A stretch of 17,419 nt of DNA from an uncultured Kangiella sp. (GTDB lineage Bacteria; Pseudomonadota; Gammaproteobacteria; Enterobacterales; DSM-103792), in contig CAMLNB010000057.1 in the NCBI GenBank assembly GCA_946481205.1, positions 1-17,419 of the forward strand. Direction: 5' to 3'. Shown piece by piece: positions 7,641-15,817 of this stretch (the stretch's first letter is position 1; each line of letters begins with the position of its first letter). The notes beneath the pieces are model-generated. The model was not told the origin of the DNA. It ran no database searches and was given only the letters and a program-made list of their open reading frames with translations. The position numbers and the translations under genes were made by a program.

Positions 7641-8228
7641 ATGTCTGCCACTACACCAGCCACCACACCCAGCCAAGCCATCGATGTGCTGTATTTGCAG
7701 ATGCGCAGCCGCGATGCGTTGCTCAGCAAACCCTGTCCGGATCCGGACAACCTGCAGATCATCGAAGCCAAAGAAGCGCTGCCGGAATTGAACCGTTTTT
7801 TGTATACCGCGGTCGGCGGCGATTGGTACTGGGTCGACCGCTTGCCGTGGACTTACGAGCAATGGTTGAGCGCCATCGGCGGGCCGAATCATCGGACGTT
7901 TGTTTGCTACAGCCGCGGCACGCCTGCCGGTTATTACGAGCTGCACAAGCACAGCGACAACACCGTCGAAATTGCCTATTTCGGTTTGATCGGCGCGTTC
8001 ATGGGCCGCGGCATCGGTGGCTGGTTGCTGTCACGTTGCATCAGCGATGCCTGGGACTGGGGCGCGAACCGGGTTTGGGTACACACCTGCACGCTCGACC
8101 ATCCGGCTGCACTGAGCAATTATCTGGCGCGCGGTTTGAAACAGTACGACAGCGAAATTGAACACCGGCAGTTGCCGTCGCAGCCACCGGGGCCGTGGCC
8201 GGGCGCGCAGCGGCCATTACAGCGCTGA
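7641..8228 (+). CDS. GNAT-family N-acetyltransferase
   Basis: The protein has 195 residues. The acetyl-CoA-binding motif A is clear: EIAYFGLIGAFMGRGIGGWL, with the pyrophosphate loop GRGIGG at 122-127. It is followed by a helix, the strand NRVWVHTCTLDHPAAL typical of motif B, and YLARGLKQYDSE as in many GNAT enzymes. The N-terminal half has LPWTYEQWL. The acceptor substrate is unknown. No strong ribosome site precedes the ATG. The next gene starts 9 nt after its stop, so the two are probably cotranscribed. Confidence 0.85.
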   Translation: MSATTPATTPSQAIDVLYLQMRSRDALLSKPCPDPDNLQIIEAKEALPELNRFLYTAVGGDWYWVDRLPWTYEQWLSAIGGPNHRTFVCYSRGTPAGYYELHKHSDNTVEIAYFGLIGAFMGRGIGGWLLSRCISDAWDWGANRVWVHTCTLDHPAALSNYLARGLKQYDSEIEHRQLPSQPPGPWPGAQRPLQR

Positions 8229-8237
8229 GCGGTGTTG

Positions 8238-9278
8238 ATGACTGCAGCGTCAGCGCTTAAACCAACACGACAACTCTGGCGCATTGCGCAGGCCGGTGAT
8301 CTGGCCGCACTGCGTTTGCTTGAAGAACCGGGGCCGGCGTTGGCAGCAGGGCAGGTACGCGTCAGTGTGCGCGCGGTCGGTCTGAATTTCGCGGATATTT
8401 TTGCTCTGACCGGTTTGTATTCCGCGACGCCAACCGGCGCGTTCACGCCTGGTTTGGAATTTGCCGGTGTGGTCAGCGAAAGCCATGCGCCGCAATGGCA
8501 AGTCGGCCAACGCGTCATGGGCTGCATCCGCTTCGGTGCGTATGCCAGCGTGGTCGATGTCGCGCCGCATCAACTTGCGTTGCTGCCAGAGTCCTGGTCA
8601 TTTGAACAGGGCGCGGCATGTCTGGTGCAGACCTTTACCGCCTGGTATGCGCTGCATGATCTAGGGGCGTTTGCACCGGGCCGTTTGACGCTGATTCATT
8701 CCGCCGCTGGCGGCGTCGGTTTGCAGGCGATGCGGATCTGCGCCGCACGTGGTGTGCCCGTGATTGGCACGGTCAGTGATGAGGCCAAGAAAAAATTTCT
8801 GCATCAGCAGGGTTTTGCCGAGGTGCTGGTGCGCGAGAACGATTTCGCAACGCAGCTGCAGCAGCAACTGAATGGTCGGCCGCTTTATCTGGTGCTCGAT
8901 GCCATCGGTGGAGCGATCCAGCAGGCCTCGTTTGCCGCGTTGGCGCCGACCGGTCGCTTGGTGGTATTTGGTGCCGCCGAATATGCGCCGGGCAAGCGCC
9001 GGCCGAACTGGCTGAAAATGGCCATCAAATACCTGACCCGTCCGCGTTACGATGCGCTGGCGATGATCAGCGAGAACAAATCCGTGCTGGCGTTCAATCT
9101 GATCTGGTTGTGGCAACAACAGGGGTTGTTCCAGCAGCTGCTGACCGAGATTAACGCGCTGGCATTGCCACCGCCGCATGTCGGTCATGAATTTCTCTTC
9201 ACCGAGGCGCCGTTGGCGTTGGAGTGCTTGCGTTCCGGCCGCTCGATTGGCAAGGTGGTGTTGCGCGTGCCGGACTAA
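8238..9278 (+). CDS. Zinc-free MDR-family NAD(P)H:quinone-oxidoreductase-like protein (VAT-1-like)
   Basis: The protein has 346 residues from the ATG at 8238. In-frame GTG (8232) and TTG (8235) just upstream would add only two residues. It has the GroES-like N-terminal domain (VRAVGLNFADIFALTGLY, PGLEFAGVV), the Rossmann loop SAAGGVGLQA near residue 155, and a C-terminal ENKSVLAFNLIWLW stretch reminiscent of the VAT-1 branch. The catalytic and structural zinc Cys sets of alcohol dehydrogenases are absent, as expected for quinone oxidoreductases. It probably reduces quinones or enones with NADPH. It lies 9 nt after the GNAT gene and 29 nt before the flavin-reductase-like gene, indicating an operon. 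Confidence 0.87.
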   Translation: MTAASALKPTRQLWRIAQAGDLAALRLLEEPGPALAAGQVRVSVRAVGLNFADIFALTGLYSATPTGAFTPGLEFAGVVSESHAPQWQVGQRVMGCIRFGAYASVVDVAPHQLALLPESWSFEQGAACLVQTFTAWYALHDLGAFAPGRLTLIHSAAGGVGLQAMRICAARGVPVIGTVSDEAKKKFLHQQGFAEVLVRENDFATQLQQQLNGRPLYLVLDAIGGAIQQASFAALAPTGRLVVFGAAEYAPGKRRPNWLKMAIKYLTRPRYDALAMISENKSVLAFNLIWLWQQQGLFQQLLTEINALALPPPHVGHEFLFTEAPLALECLRSGRSIGKVVLRVPD

Positions 9279-9307
9279 GCCGGCGTTTTCGGATACAACA
9301 GCTCGTC

Positions 9308-9862
9308 ATGATTCGCGTTCCGGTTCCACTCGACAAATGCTACAAGCTGCTCAACCACGGTCCGGTGACATTGGTCACCAGCGCCCACGGTGGTCAGCGC
9401 AATATCATGGCGGCATCCTGGGCCATGCCGCTGGATTTCTCGCCGCCCAAAGTGGTCGTGGTGATCGATGCCACAACCCATACCCGCCAATTGGTTGATG
9501 CCAGCGGTGAATTCGGTTTGCAGATCCCCTCGCGTGCCCTGGCCAAGCTGACCTTGCAAACCGGTTCGGAAACCGGTCGTGAGGTGGACAAGTTTCTCGC
9601 CCACGACATCGCGACATTTGCGGCTGAACGGATCGCAGCACCGATGGTCGAAGGCTGCCTCGGCTGGCTGGAATGCAAAGTTATTCCCGATGCCAGCCAG
9701 CGCTTTGATTTGTTTATTGCCGAAGTGCTGGCGGCCTATGCCGATCCGGAGGTGTACTCGGAAGGGCGTTGGCATTTTCCAGCCGATCCGCAGCGGCGTT
9801 CCGTGCATTACATGGCTGGCGGCCAATTCTTTGCGACCGGTGAGGCATTTCGGACTGATTGA
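9308..9862 (+). CDS. Flavin reductase-like (FMN-binding split barrel) protein
   Basis: The protein has 184 residues, starting MIRVPVPLDKCYKLLNHGPV. The family signature is the N-terminal stretch TLVTSAHGGQRNIMAASWAM followed by PLDFSPPKVVVVID at residues 21-54, then EFGLQIPS, and a C-terminal HYMAGGQFFATGE. Such proteins bind FMN and often act as flavin reductases or oxygenase partners. The frame is open back to 9224 inside the previous gene, but the family N terminus begins at the ATG at 9308. The ribosome site is weak, consistent with translation coupled to the upstream MDR gene. A joint redox role with that gene is inference. Confidence 0.85.
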   Translation: MIRVPVPLDKCYKLLNHGPVTLVTSAHGGQRNIMAASWAMPLDFSPPKVVVVIDATTHTRQLVDASGEFGLQIPSRALAKLTLQTGSETGREVDKFLAHDIATFAAERIAAPMVEGCLGWLECKVIPDASQRFDLFIAEVLAAYADPEVYSEGRWHFPADPQRRSVHYMAGGQFFATGEAFRTD

Positions 9863-9891
9863 TGCGTTGCAGTGGGCCGCGTACCAAAATT

Positions 9892-9929
9892 CTCGCAGCA
9901 AGCTTCTTGCAACGAACAACTCGCAGCAA
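9892..9929. repeat. Direct repeat of CTCGCAGCAA in the leader of the giant membrane protein gene
   Basis: The ten bases CTCGCAGCAA occur at 9892-9901 and 9920-9929, a 28-bp period, within the 99-bp gap before the ATG at 9962. A small stem GCAAG/CTTGC overlaps the first copy. They could be paired regulator sites, but with two copies only, chance is not excluded. Confidence 0.35.
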
Positions 9930-9961
9930 ACCTTGATTAGCAGACAAACCAGGAGAACGGA

Positions 9962-12900
9962 ATGAAACACTGGTGGCAGCGGTTATGTGCAGTACTGATT
10001 CTGGCATTGGGCGGCAGCAATCTGGTCGCCGCGGCCGATGTTGCCATACCGGAGCCGTTGAAGCCCTGGCGCGACTGGGCACTGCACGGCGAGGAGTTTC
10101 GTCGTTGTCCACTCAGCCACGGTCAGGATGGTGCTGACGCCGCCGATTTCGTCTGCGTTTGGTATGGCAGTCTGCAGATTGATGCGAGCAATAGCGGCGC
10201 CCGTTTCAGTGTGCCGGTCGATGTGCTCAGCGGTCGCGAAACGGTGGTCATGCTGCCGGGTTCCAGCGAGCTCTGGCCGCGCGAACTGAGTGATGGTTTC
10301 CGCAGTCTGCCGGTCATCGAACGCAACCAACAGCCAGCCGTGTTACTGCCGCCCGGCCGCACTGTCCTGCAAGGCCAGATCCGCTGGCGTCAATTGCCGG
10401 GCGCGCTGCCCTTGCCGAATGGTTTGGCGCTGGTGTCGCTGAGTTTGAATGGCAAACCGGTCGGCCAGGTGCAACGCGATGGCGATGCACTGATGCTGTC
10501 ATCCGATGAAAAACGCGCCACCGTGCAAGACACGTTGCAACTGCGGGTGTATCAGCGCGTGCAGGACGGCATTCCGTTGTTGCTCGAAACCGTGTTGACC
10601 ATCAATGCGACCGGCAGCGCCCGTGAAGTCGTGATCGGGCAACCGTTGCTGCCGGGTTTTGTCCCGACAGCGATGAGCAGCAAACTGGCCGCGCGCCTCG
10701 ATGAACAAGGTCAGCTGCGCTTGCAGCTGCGTGCCGGCGAGTGGCAACTGCATCTGTACAGCCGCGCCGAAAGCCTGCCGGAAACGCTGACACTGCGAAC
10801 GGATAACGGGCTGTGGCCGAGCGAAGAGATCTGGTCCTGGCAGAGTGGCGAGCGCCTGCGTGCCGCCAGTTTGGAAGGCGGTGTACCGATTGATCCGGTG
10901 CAGGCCGATGTGCCGAGTGACTGGCAGGAACTGCCGGCGCTGCGCGTACGCGCCGGCGAAAGCCTGCGCATCAGTGAGCGTAGCCGTGGCCGCCAAGTCA
11001 CCGACAACGCGCTGCAATTGCAGCGGGATCTGTGGCTGCGCTTTGATGGCAGCGCCTACAGCTTCCGCGATCAGATCAGCGGCACGTTGCGTCGCGATTG
11101 GCGGCTGGATATGGCCACGCCCTATCAGCTACTCAATGTCTCCGAAAGCGGCAGTGCCTTGCCGGTCAGCAGTGGCGACAACGACAGTCTGCGCGGCGTC
11201 GAATTGCGCACCGGTTATCTGAATCTGAATGCCAGTGGCGAACTGGCGCCTGATGCCGCCCTGTCGGCGACCGGTTGGCAAACGCGCTTCGACAGCGCGC
11301 AGGTGAATCTGCATTTGCCGCCCGGTTACCGTTTGTTGGCCGCCACCGGCGTTGACGATGCGCCCGGCAGTTTTATCGAGCGCTGGAATCTGCTCGATAC
11401 GTTCATTCTGGTGCTGACTGCCGTGTTGATTTTCAAACTCTACGGTGTGATCTGGTCATTGCTGGTGTTGGTGGCTTTTGCCTGGCTGTTCCATGAGCCG
11501 GAGATGCCGAACTGGCTGCTGCCGAATGCCGCGCTGGCACTGCTGGCCTGTCGCTATGCCAGCGGCAAATTGTTGACCTGGTTGCAACGTTATCGCTTGG
11601 TCAGTCTCGCAGCGCTGGTGCTGATCTTGATTCCATTTGCCGCCGGGCAGATCAGCGCACTGTTGCACCCGCAATTGGAGTCGCACGGCAGTGCTTATGG
11701 TTATGGTCATGCACCGGGTATCTATGATCAGGCGATGCCAGCTGCGGCCCCCGAACCGGTCATGCAAGAGTCAGCTATTGAGGTGCCGACTAAACCGCAG
11801 GCGAAGCGGGTGCCGATTGAGGAGGAGGCCGCCTTGATGGAGTTGAGGCGGCAAGAAGAGCAGCGGATCGAGGTGACTGGTTCCCGGATTAAACGCAGCG
11901 ATTTGTATCAAACCTATGCCGACAACACGATCAGCCAATCCGGCAAAGGCATTCCGAATTGGCAGTGGCACAGCTATACGCTGTCCTGGTCTGGTCCGGT
12001 CGATCCAGAGCAAAACGTCACGTTGTGGTTGCTGCCGTATGCTGCGCGCGTGTTGGTGGTATTGCTGGCGCTGGCGATCTTTGCCGGCCTGTTCCTGCGC
12101 GTTGTCCGTGAACTGACAGGCGCGGCGCCGTTGACGCTGGCGAAGCAGCAGCTTGGTTTCTCAATGTGGTTGCTGCCGCTGTTGTTTGCCAGCGCGTTGC
12201 TGCCATCGCCATCGGCACAGGCGGAGATGCCGTCCGAGCAATTGCTTAATGAGCTGAAAACCCGCTTGACCACGCCACCCACATGCGCGCCGAGCTGTGC
12301 TGAACTGGCCAATGCCGACGTACGGGCCAGCCGCGAGCAGATCGAACTGACGTTGGATGTGCAAGCGCTGGAAGCGAGCGCGATTCCGGTGCCGGGACGT
12401 GCAGGCGAATGGCTGCCGACCAGTGTGTCGCGCGATGGCGAGCGCAGCGTCGCGCGTCAGCGCGGTAATGGTTTGCAAGTCTGGGTACCGGCCGGCAAAC
12501 ATCGTTTGGTGTTGACCGGCCCGGCGCCGGGCAGCGATCGCGTTTCGCTGGCGTTTGCGCTGAAGCCGCGTCGCATCACTGTGCAACTCGACGGTTGGGA
12601 AGCCAGCGGTCTGCAAGGTGATTTGTTGCCATCCGGTTCATTGGCACTGACTCGTGCCGCCAGTCAATCGCCGCAGGAACGGGCAACGGTGACTCAGCTC
12701 AGCGTGCCGCCATTTGTTCAGGTCGAGCGGGTGTTGAGTTTTGCTGACGAATGGCGGGTCGATACCACCGTTACGCGGATGGCACCGCGTATTGGCGCGT
12801 TCACTTTGCCTTTGCCGCTGCTCACTGGCGAGGCAGTGCAAGACGACAATCTGAAAGTCGAGAACGGCAGCGTGCAACTGACTTTTGCCGCCAATGACGC

Positions 12901-14119
12901 CAGTCTGCGCTTTAGCAGCACCTTGGCGCGCGCTGAACAACTCACCTTGCAAAGTCCGGACAAGGCGACGTATGTCGAAATCTGGCAACTGGCACCGGAC
13001 AATCAATGGCGCGTGCGCACCGAAGGCACGCCACAGATCGCGAGCGAAGACGGTACGGATTGGTTGCAGACGTTTGCACCGCGGCCGGGCGAGACACTGA
13101 CCGTCAATATCACTCGACCGGTGATCGTAACCGGCGCGACGGTGGCGATCGATCAGTTGCAGGTGCATCACGAACAAGGTCAACGCGGTGCCAATGGTTT
13201 TCTGCAGCTGAGCTACCGCGCCACCCAAGGTGGCGAGCAGGTGCTGAAATTGCCGGCGGCATTGGAAGTGCTGCGCATCGAGCTGGATGGGCGCGAACAA
13301 ACGCTGCGCCCGCGTGAGGGCCTGCTGACCGTGCCGGTGTTGCCCGGCGAGCATCGGCTGATCATCAGTTATCGCGACAGTGCAGAAGTCAGCTGGCGTC
13401 AGGGCATACCAGCCATTGCGCTGGGTTTGCCGGCAGCGAATCTGAGCTACTCGGTGCAAATGCCGGACAACCGCTGGATTCTCTACACCAGCGGCCCGAC
13501 GCTCGGACCCGCCGTGCTTTACTGGAGTGCGCTGCTGGTGTTCATCGCCTTGGCGTTTGCGTTGGCACGCAGTGGTCTGACTGCCGTGAACTTCCGCGAC
13601 TGGTTACTGCTCGGTCTTGGCTTGTCGACCGTGTCGTGGTGGGTGCTGACGCTATTGGTTGTCTGGCTTATCGTACTGCGCTGGCGGGAAAAGCAGCAGG
13701 TGCAATCGAGTTCTGGTTGGTTCAACCTGCAGCAACTGGCGCTGCTGGCATTCAGTGGCATCGCGGTGTTGACACTGGTTGGTTCGGTACCGGCAGCCTT
13801 GCTGTCATCACCGGACATGATGCTGACCGGCAACGGTTCCTACGGCAATCAGCTGAACTGGTTTGCCGATTACAGCAATGATGTGTTGCCGGCCGTTCAT
13901 GTGATCTCGGTGCCGATGTGGTTGTACAAAGGTGCGATGCTGCTGTGGGCGATCTGGCTCAGCTTTGCCTTGCTGCGCTGGATCAAGCATGCCTGGCAGG
14001 CGCTCAATGTCGGCGGTTTCTGGCACAGCAAACCGGGCAAGACGCGACTGGCAACCGGTGGCGAACCGGATGCCGCAGCAACACCCGCCGACAATGCGGA
14101 CAAACCGACAGCGTCGTGA
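9962..14119 (+). CDS. Giant multi-pass envelope protein of unknown function with a TonB-receptor-like motif
   Basis: The protein has 1385 residues, and AGGAG lies 6 nt before the ATG. A signal peptide (MKHWWQRLCAVLILALGG..., likely cut after about residue 25) leads to a large beta-rich region, 26-478. Hydrophobic segments lie at about 480-493, 494-510, 517-531 and 546-566, then an exposed linker (about 570-690) containing RIEVTGSRIKRSD (635-647). A helix follows at about 692-712, then a signal-peptide-like segment at 735-754 ending SAQA, a second beta-rich region at about 755-1183, and more helices at 1184-1202, 1214-1241, 1259-1281 and 1319-1340. Topology counting places both large regions and the motif in the periplasm and the C terminus in the cytoplasm. 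From memory, similar uncharacterised long proteins with 'LPPGYRLLAATGVD' and 'GPTLGPAVLYW' exist in proteobacteria; no function is known to me. Confidence 0.85.
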   Translation: MKHWWQRLCAVLILALGGSNLVAAADVAIPEPLKPWRDWALHGEEFRRCPLSHGQDGADAADFVCVWYGSLQIDASNSGARFSVPVDVLSGRETVVMLPGSSELWPRELSDGFRSLPVIERNQQPAVLLPPGRTVLQGQIRWRQLPGALPLPNGLALVSLSLNGKPVGQVQRDGDALMLSSDEKRATVQDTLQLRVYQRVQDGIPLLLETVLTINATGSAREVVIGQPLLPGFVPTAMSSKLAARLDEQGQLRLQLRAGEWQLHLYSRAESLPETLTLRTDNGLWPSEEIWSWQSGERLRAASLEGGVPIDPVQADVPSDWQELPALRVRAGESLRISERSRGRQVTDNALQLQRDLWLRFDGSAYSFRDQISGTLRRDWRLDMATPYQLLNVSESGSALPVSSGDNDSLRGVELRTGYLNLNASGELAPDAALSATGWQTRFDSAQVNLHLPPGYRLLAATGVDDAPGSFIERWNLLDTFILVLTAVLIFKLYGVIWSLLVLVAFAWLFHEPEMPNWLLPNAALALLACRYASGKLLTWLQRYRLVSLAALVLILIPFAAGQISALLHPQLESHGSAYGYGHAPGIYDQAMPAAAPEPVMQESAIEVPTKPQAKRVPIEEEAALMELRRQEEQRIEVTGSRIKRSDLYQTYADNTISQSGKGIPNWQWHSYTLSWSGPVDPEQNVTLWLLPYAARVLVVLLALAIFAGLFLRVVRELTGAAPLTLAKQQLGFSMWLLPLLFASALLPSPSAQAEMPSEQLLNELKTRLTTPPTCAPSCAELANADVRASREQIELTLDVQALEASAIPVPGRAGEWLPTSVSRDGERSVARQRGNGLQVWVPAGKHRLVLTGPAPGSDRVSLAFALKPRRITVQLDGWEASGLQGDLLPSGSLALTRAASQSPQERATVTQLSVPPFVQVERVLSFADEWRVDTTVTRMAPRIGAFTLPLPLLTGEAVQDDNLKVENGSVQLTFAANDASLRFSSTLARAEQLTLQSPDKATYVEIWQLAPDNQWRVRTEGTPQIASEDGTDWLQTFAPRPGETLTVNITRPVIVTGATVAIDQLQVHHEQGQRGANGFLQLSYRATQGGEQVLKLPAALEVLRIELDGREQTLRPREGLLTVPVLPGEHRLIISYRDSAEVSWRQGIPAIALGLPAANLSYSVQMPDNRWILYTSGPTLGPAVLYWSALLVFIALAFALARSGLTAVNFRDWLLLGLGLSTVSWWVLTLLVVWLIVLRWREKQQVQSSSGWFNLQQLALLAFSGIAVLTLVGSVPAALLSSPDMMLTGNGSYGNQLNWFADYSNDVLPAVHVISVPMWLYKGAMLLWAIWLSFALLRWIKHAWQALNVGGFWHSKPGKTRLATGGEPDAAATPADNADKPTAS

Positions 14120-14141
14120 TCGCGATTGCCGTCACCAACGT

Positions 14142-14176
14142 AAACAGAACGGGCCAGCAATGGCCCGTTCTGTTTT
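14142..14176 (+). terminator. Intrinsic terminator after the giant membrane protein gene
   Basis: AAACAGAACGGGCCA (14142-14156) and TGGCCCGTTCTGTTT (14161-14175) form a perfect 15-bp stem with a GCAA tetraloop, followed by TTTT. It begins 22 bp after the stop. The A-rich 5' side gives a short T-run on the other strand as well. It separates the giant gene from the photolyase cluster. Confidence 0.9.
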
Positions 14177-14242
14177 GGTGCCCGCTGATGTGGGCGCCAG
14201 TGGGGTGTTGGCAAGGCGCAGGCTGCGCAAAGGCGATCGAGC

Positions 14243-15808
14243 GTGTCCGTAACGACTCCGCTGCAACTGGTCTGGTTCAAACGCGATCTGCGCGTGCATG
14301 ATCACGAGCCACTGGCGCGTGCGGCACGGCAGGGGCCGGTGCATTGTCTTTACGTCATCGAGCCGGTGCTGTTGCAAGCGCCGGACAGCAGCGCCCAGCA
14401 CCTTGCGTTTGTGCTGGAAAGTCTGCGTGAGCTCGACCGCGATCTGCGTCAGCACGGTCTGTGGCTCGATGTGCAAGTCGGTGACGTGATTGACGTGCTC
14501 GCGACGCTGCGGGCTCGTCATGCCATTGCCACGCTGTGGAGTCATCAGGAAACCGGCAATGCGCTGAGCTTTGCCCGTGATCGATCGGTGGCCGCGTTTT
14601 GTCGCATGCATGGCATTGGCTGGCAGCAATGCCGCCAGCACGGTGTCGTGCGCTGTTTGCCGAACCGCGATAACTGGTCGCAGCGCTGGCTGGAACTGAT
14701 GCAGCAACCGGTATTTCGTTTGCCGGCTGATGTGCAAGCGGCTTTTCCTGACGTGCAATCTTCGTTGCCGCTTTTGGCGCGTTTGCCCGTCAGCGGTGCG
14801 GACAAGCCGGCGCGACAACGCGGCGGTCGTCGTGCCGCCGAAAATATCCTCACCAGTTTCTGGCGCAGCCGGATGCTGCGTTATCGCAGCGGTTTGTCGA
14901 GTCCGCTGTCGGCCGCCAGCAGCTGTTCCCGGTTGTCACCGTATCTCGCCTATGGCGTGCTCAGCCTGCGCGCGGTGGTGCAGGGCACCTGGGCCTTGCA
15001 GGCCGAGCTGGCCGCTGATCCGCGTCCCGGCGCGGCCCATGCATTGCGGCAATTGCAAGCCTTCGAAGAGCGGCTGCACTGGCATTGCCATTTCATCCAG
15101 AAATTGGAAAGCGAATGGCAGATCGAGCAGCGGCCGGTGCACCAAGGCTTCATCGGTTTGCGGGAAGCGGCGTTTGATCCGCACCGTTTTGCCTGCTGGC
15201 AGCGCGGCGAAACCGGTTTGCCGCTGGTCGATGCCTGCATGCGCTATCTGGCGCACACCGGCTGGCTCAATTTCCGGATGCGGGCCATGCTGGTCAGTGT
15301 CGCGAGCTATCAGCTGTGGTTGCACTGGCCGCCTCTCGCTCAGCATCTTGCGCGTGAATTTCTCGATTACGAACCTGGCATTCATTACCCGCAAATCCAG
15401 ATGCAGAGCGGCGTCAACGGTATCAATGTGATCCGGCTTTATGACCCGATCAAACAGGCGCGGGATCAGGACCCGCAGGCGCTGTTTGTCCGGCGTTGGC
15501 TGCCGGCATTGCGACAGGTGCCCGACAGCTATGTGTTCGAGCCGTGGCGAATGCCGGCCAACGTCCAGCAGCGCTGCGGCGTGCGTGTCGGTCGTGATAT
15601 TCCACCGCCGGTTGTCGACCCGAAACAGAGCCTGCAGCTTGCCCGCGAGCGCATGTACGCCTGGCGCCGGCAGCTGAACGGCAGCAGCGAAACCGAGCGG
15701 GTGCTGCACCAGCATGGCAGTCGCTGGCGCCAACGTCGCGATCTCGACAGCTGGCGACAGTCCGAGCACAACGCGAACAGCAACCAGCTGTCGCTCGACG
15801 GTTTGTGA
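14243..15808 (+). CDS. Divergent photolyase/cryptochrome-family FAD protein
   Basis: The protein has 521 residues with a GTG start, MSVTTPLQLVWFKRDLRVHDHEPL. The N-terminal photolyase antenna domain is followed by the FAD domain: SRLSPYLAYGVLSLRAVV, EERLHWHCHFIQ, WQRGETGLPLVDACMRYLAHTGWLNFRMRAM, EFLDYEPGIHYPQIQMQSG, NVIRLYDP and FVRRWLPAL. Aligned by eye with E. coli PhrB, the surface Trp (W306), middle Trp (W359) and Asp372 are retained. The proximal Trp (W382) position reads Pro, with Tyr just before it, and R278 reads His. It is therefore a side branch of the family; light-driven DNA repair is likely but unproven, and a cryptochrome-like sensor is the alternative. It begins the three-gene repair cluster, 9 bp before the DUF2256 ATG. 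Confidence 0.88.
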   Translation: MSVTTPLQLVWFKRDLRVHDHEPLARAARQGPVHCLYVIEPVLLQAPDSSAQHLAFVLESLRELDRDLRQHGLWLDVQVGDVIDVLATLRARHAIATLWSHQETGNALSFARDRSVAAFCRMHGIGWQQCRQHGVVRCLPNRDNWSQRWLELMQQPVFRLPADVQAAFPDVQSSLPLLARLPVSGADKPARQRGGRRAAENILTSFWRSRMLRYRSGLSSPLSAASSCSRLSPYLAYGVLSLRAVVQGTWALQAELAADPRPGAAHALRQLQAFEERLHWHCHFIQKLESEWQIEQRPVHQGFIGLREAAFDPHRFACWQRGETGLPLVDACMRYLAHTGWLNFRMRAMLVSVASYQLWLHWPPLAQHLAREFLDYEPGIHYPQIQMQSGVNGINVIRLYDPIKQARDQDPQALFVRRWLPALRQVPDSYVFEPWRMPANVQQRCGVRVGRDIPPPVVDPKQSLQLARERMYAWRRQLNGSSETERVLHQHGSRWRQRRDLDSWRQSEHNANSNQLSLDGL

Positions 15809-15817
15809 GCCAAGTTC

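Noticed and set aside
12638..13459. Open frame of 273 codons on the minus strand
   Set aside because: It is antisense to the giant membrane protein and its Gln/Arg/His-rich translation is typical of a shadow frame.
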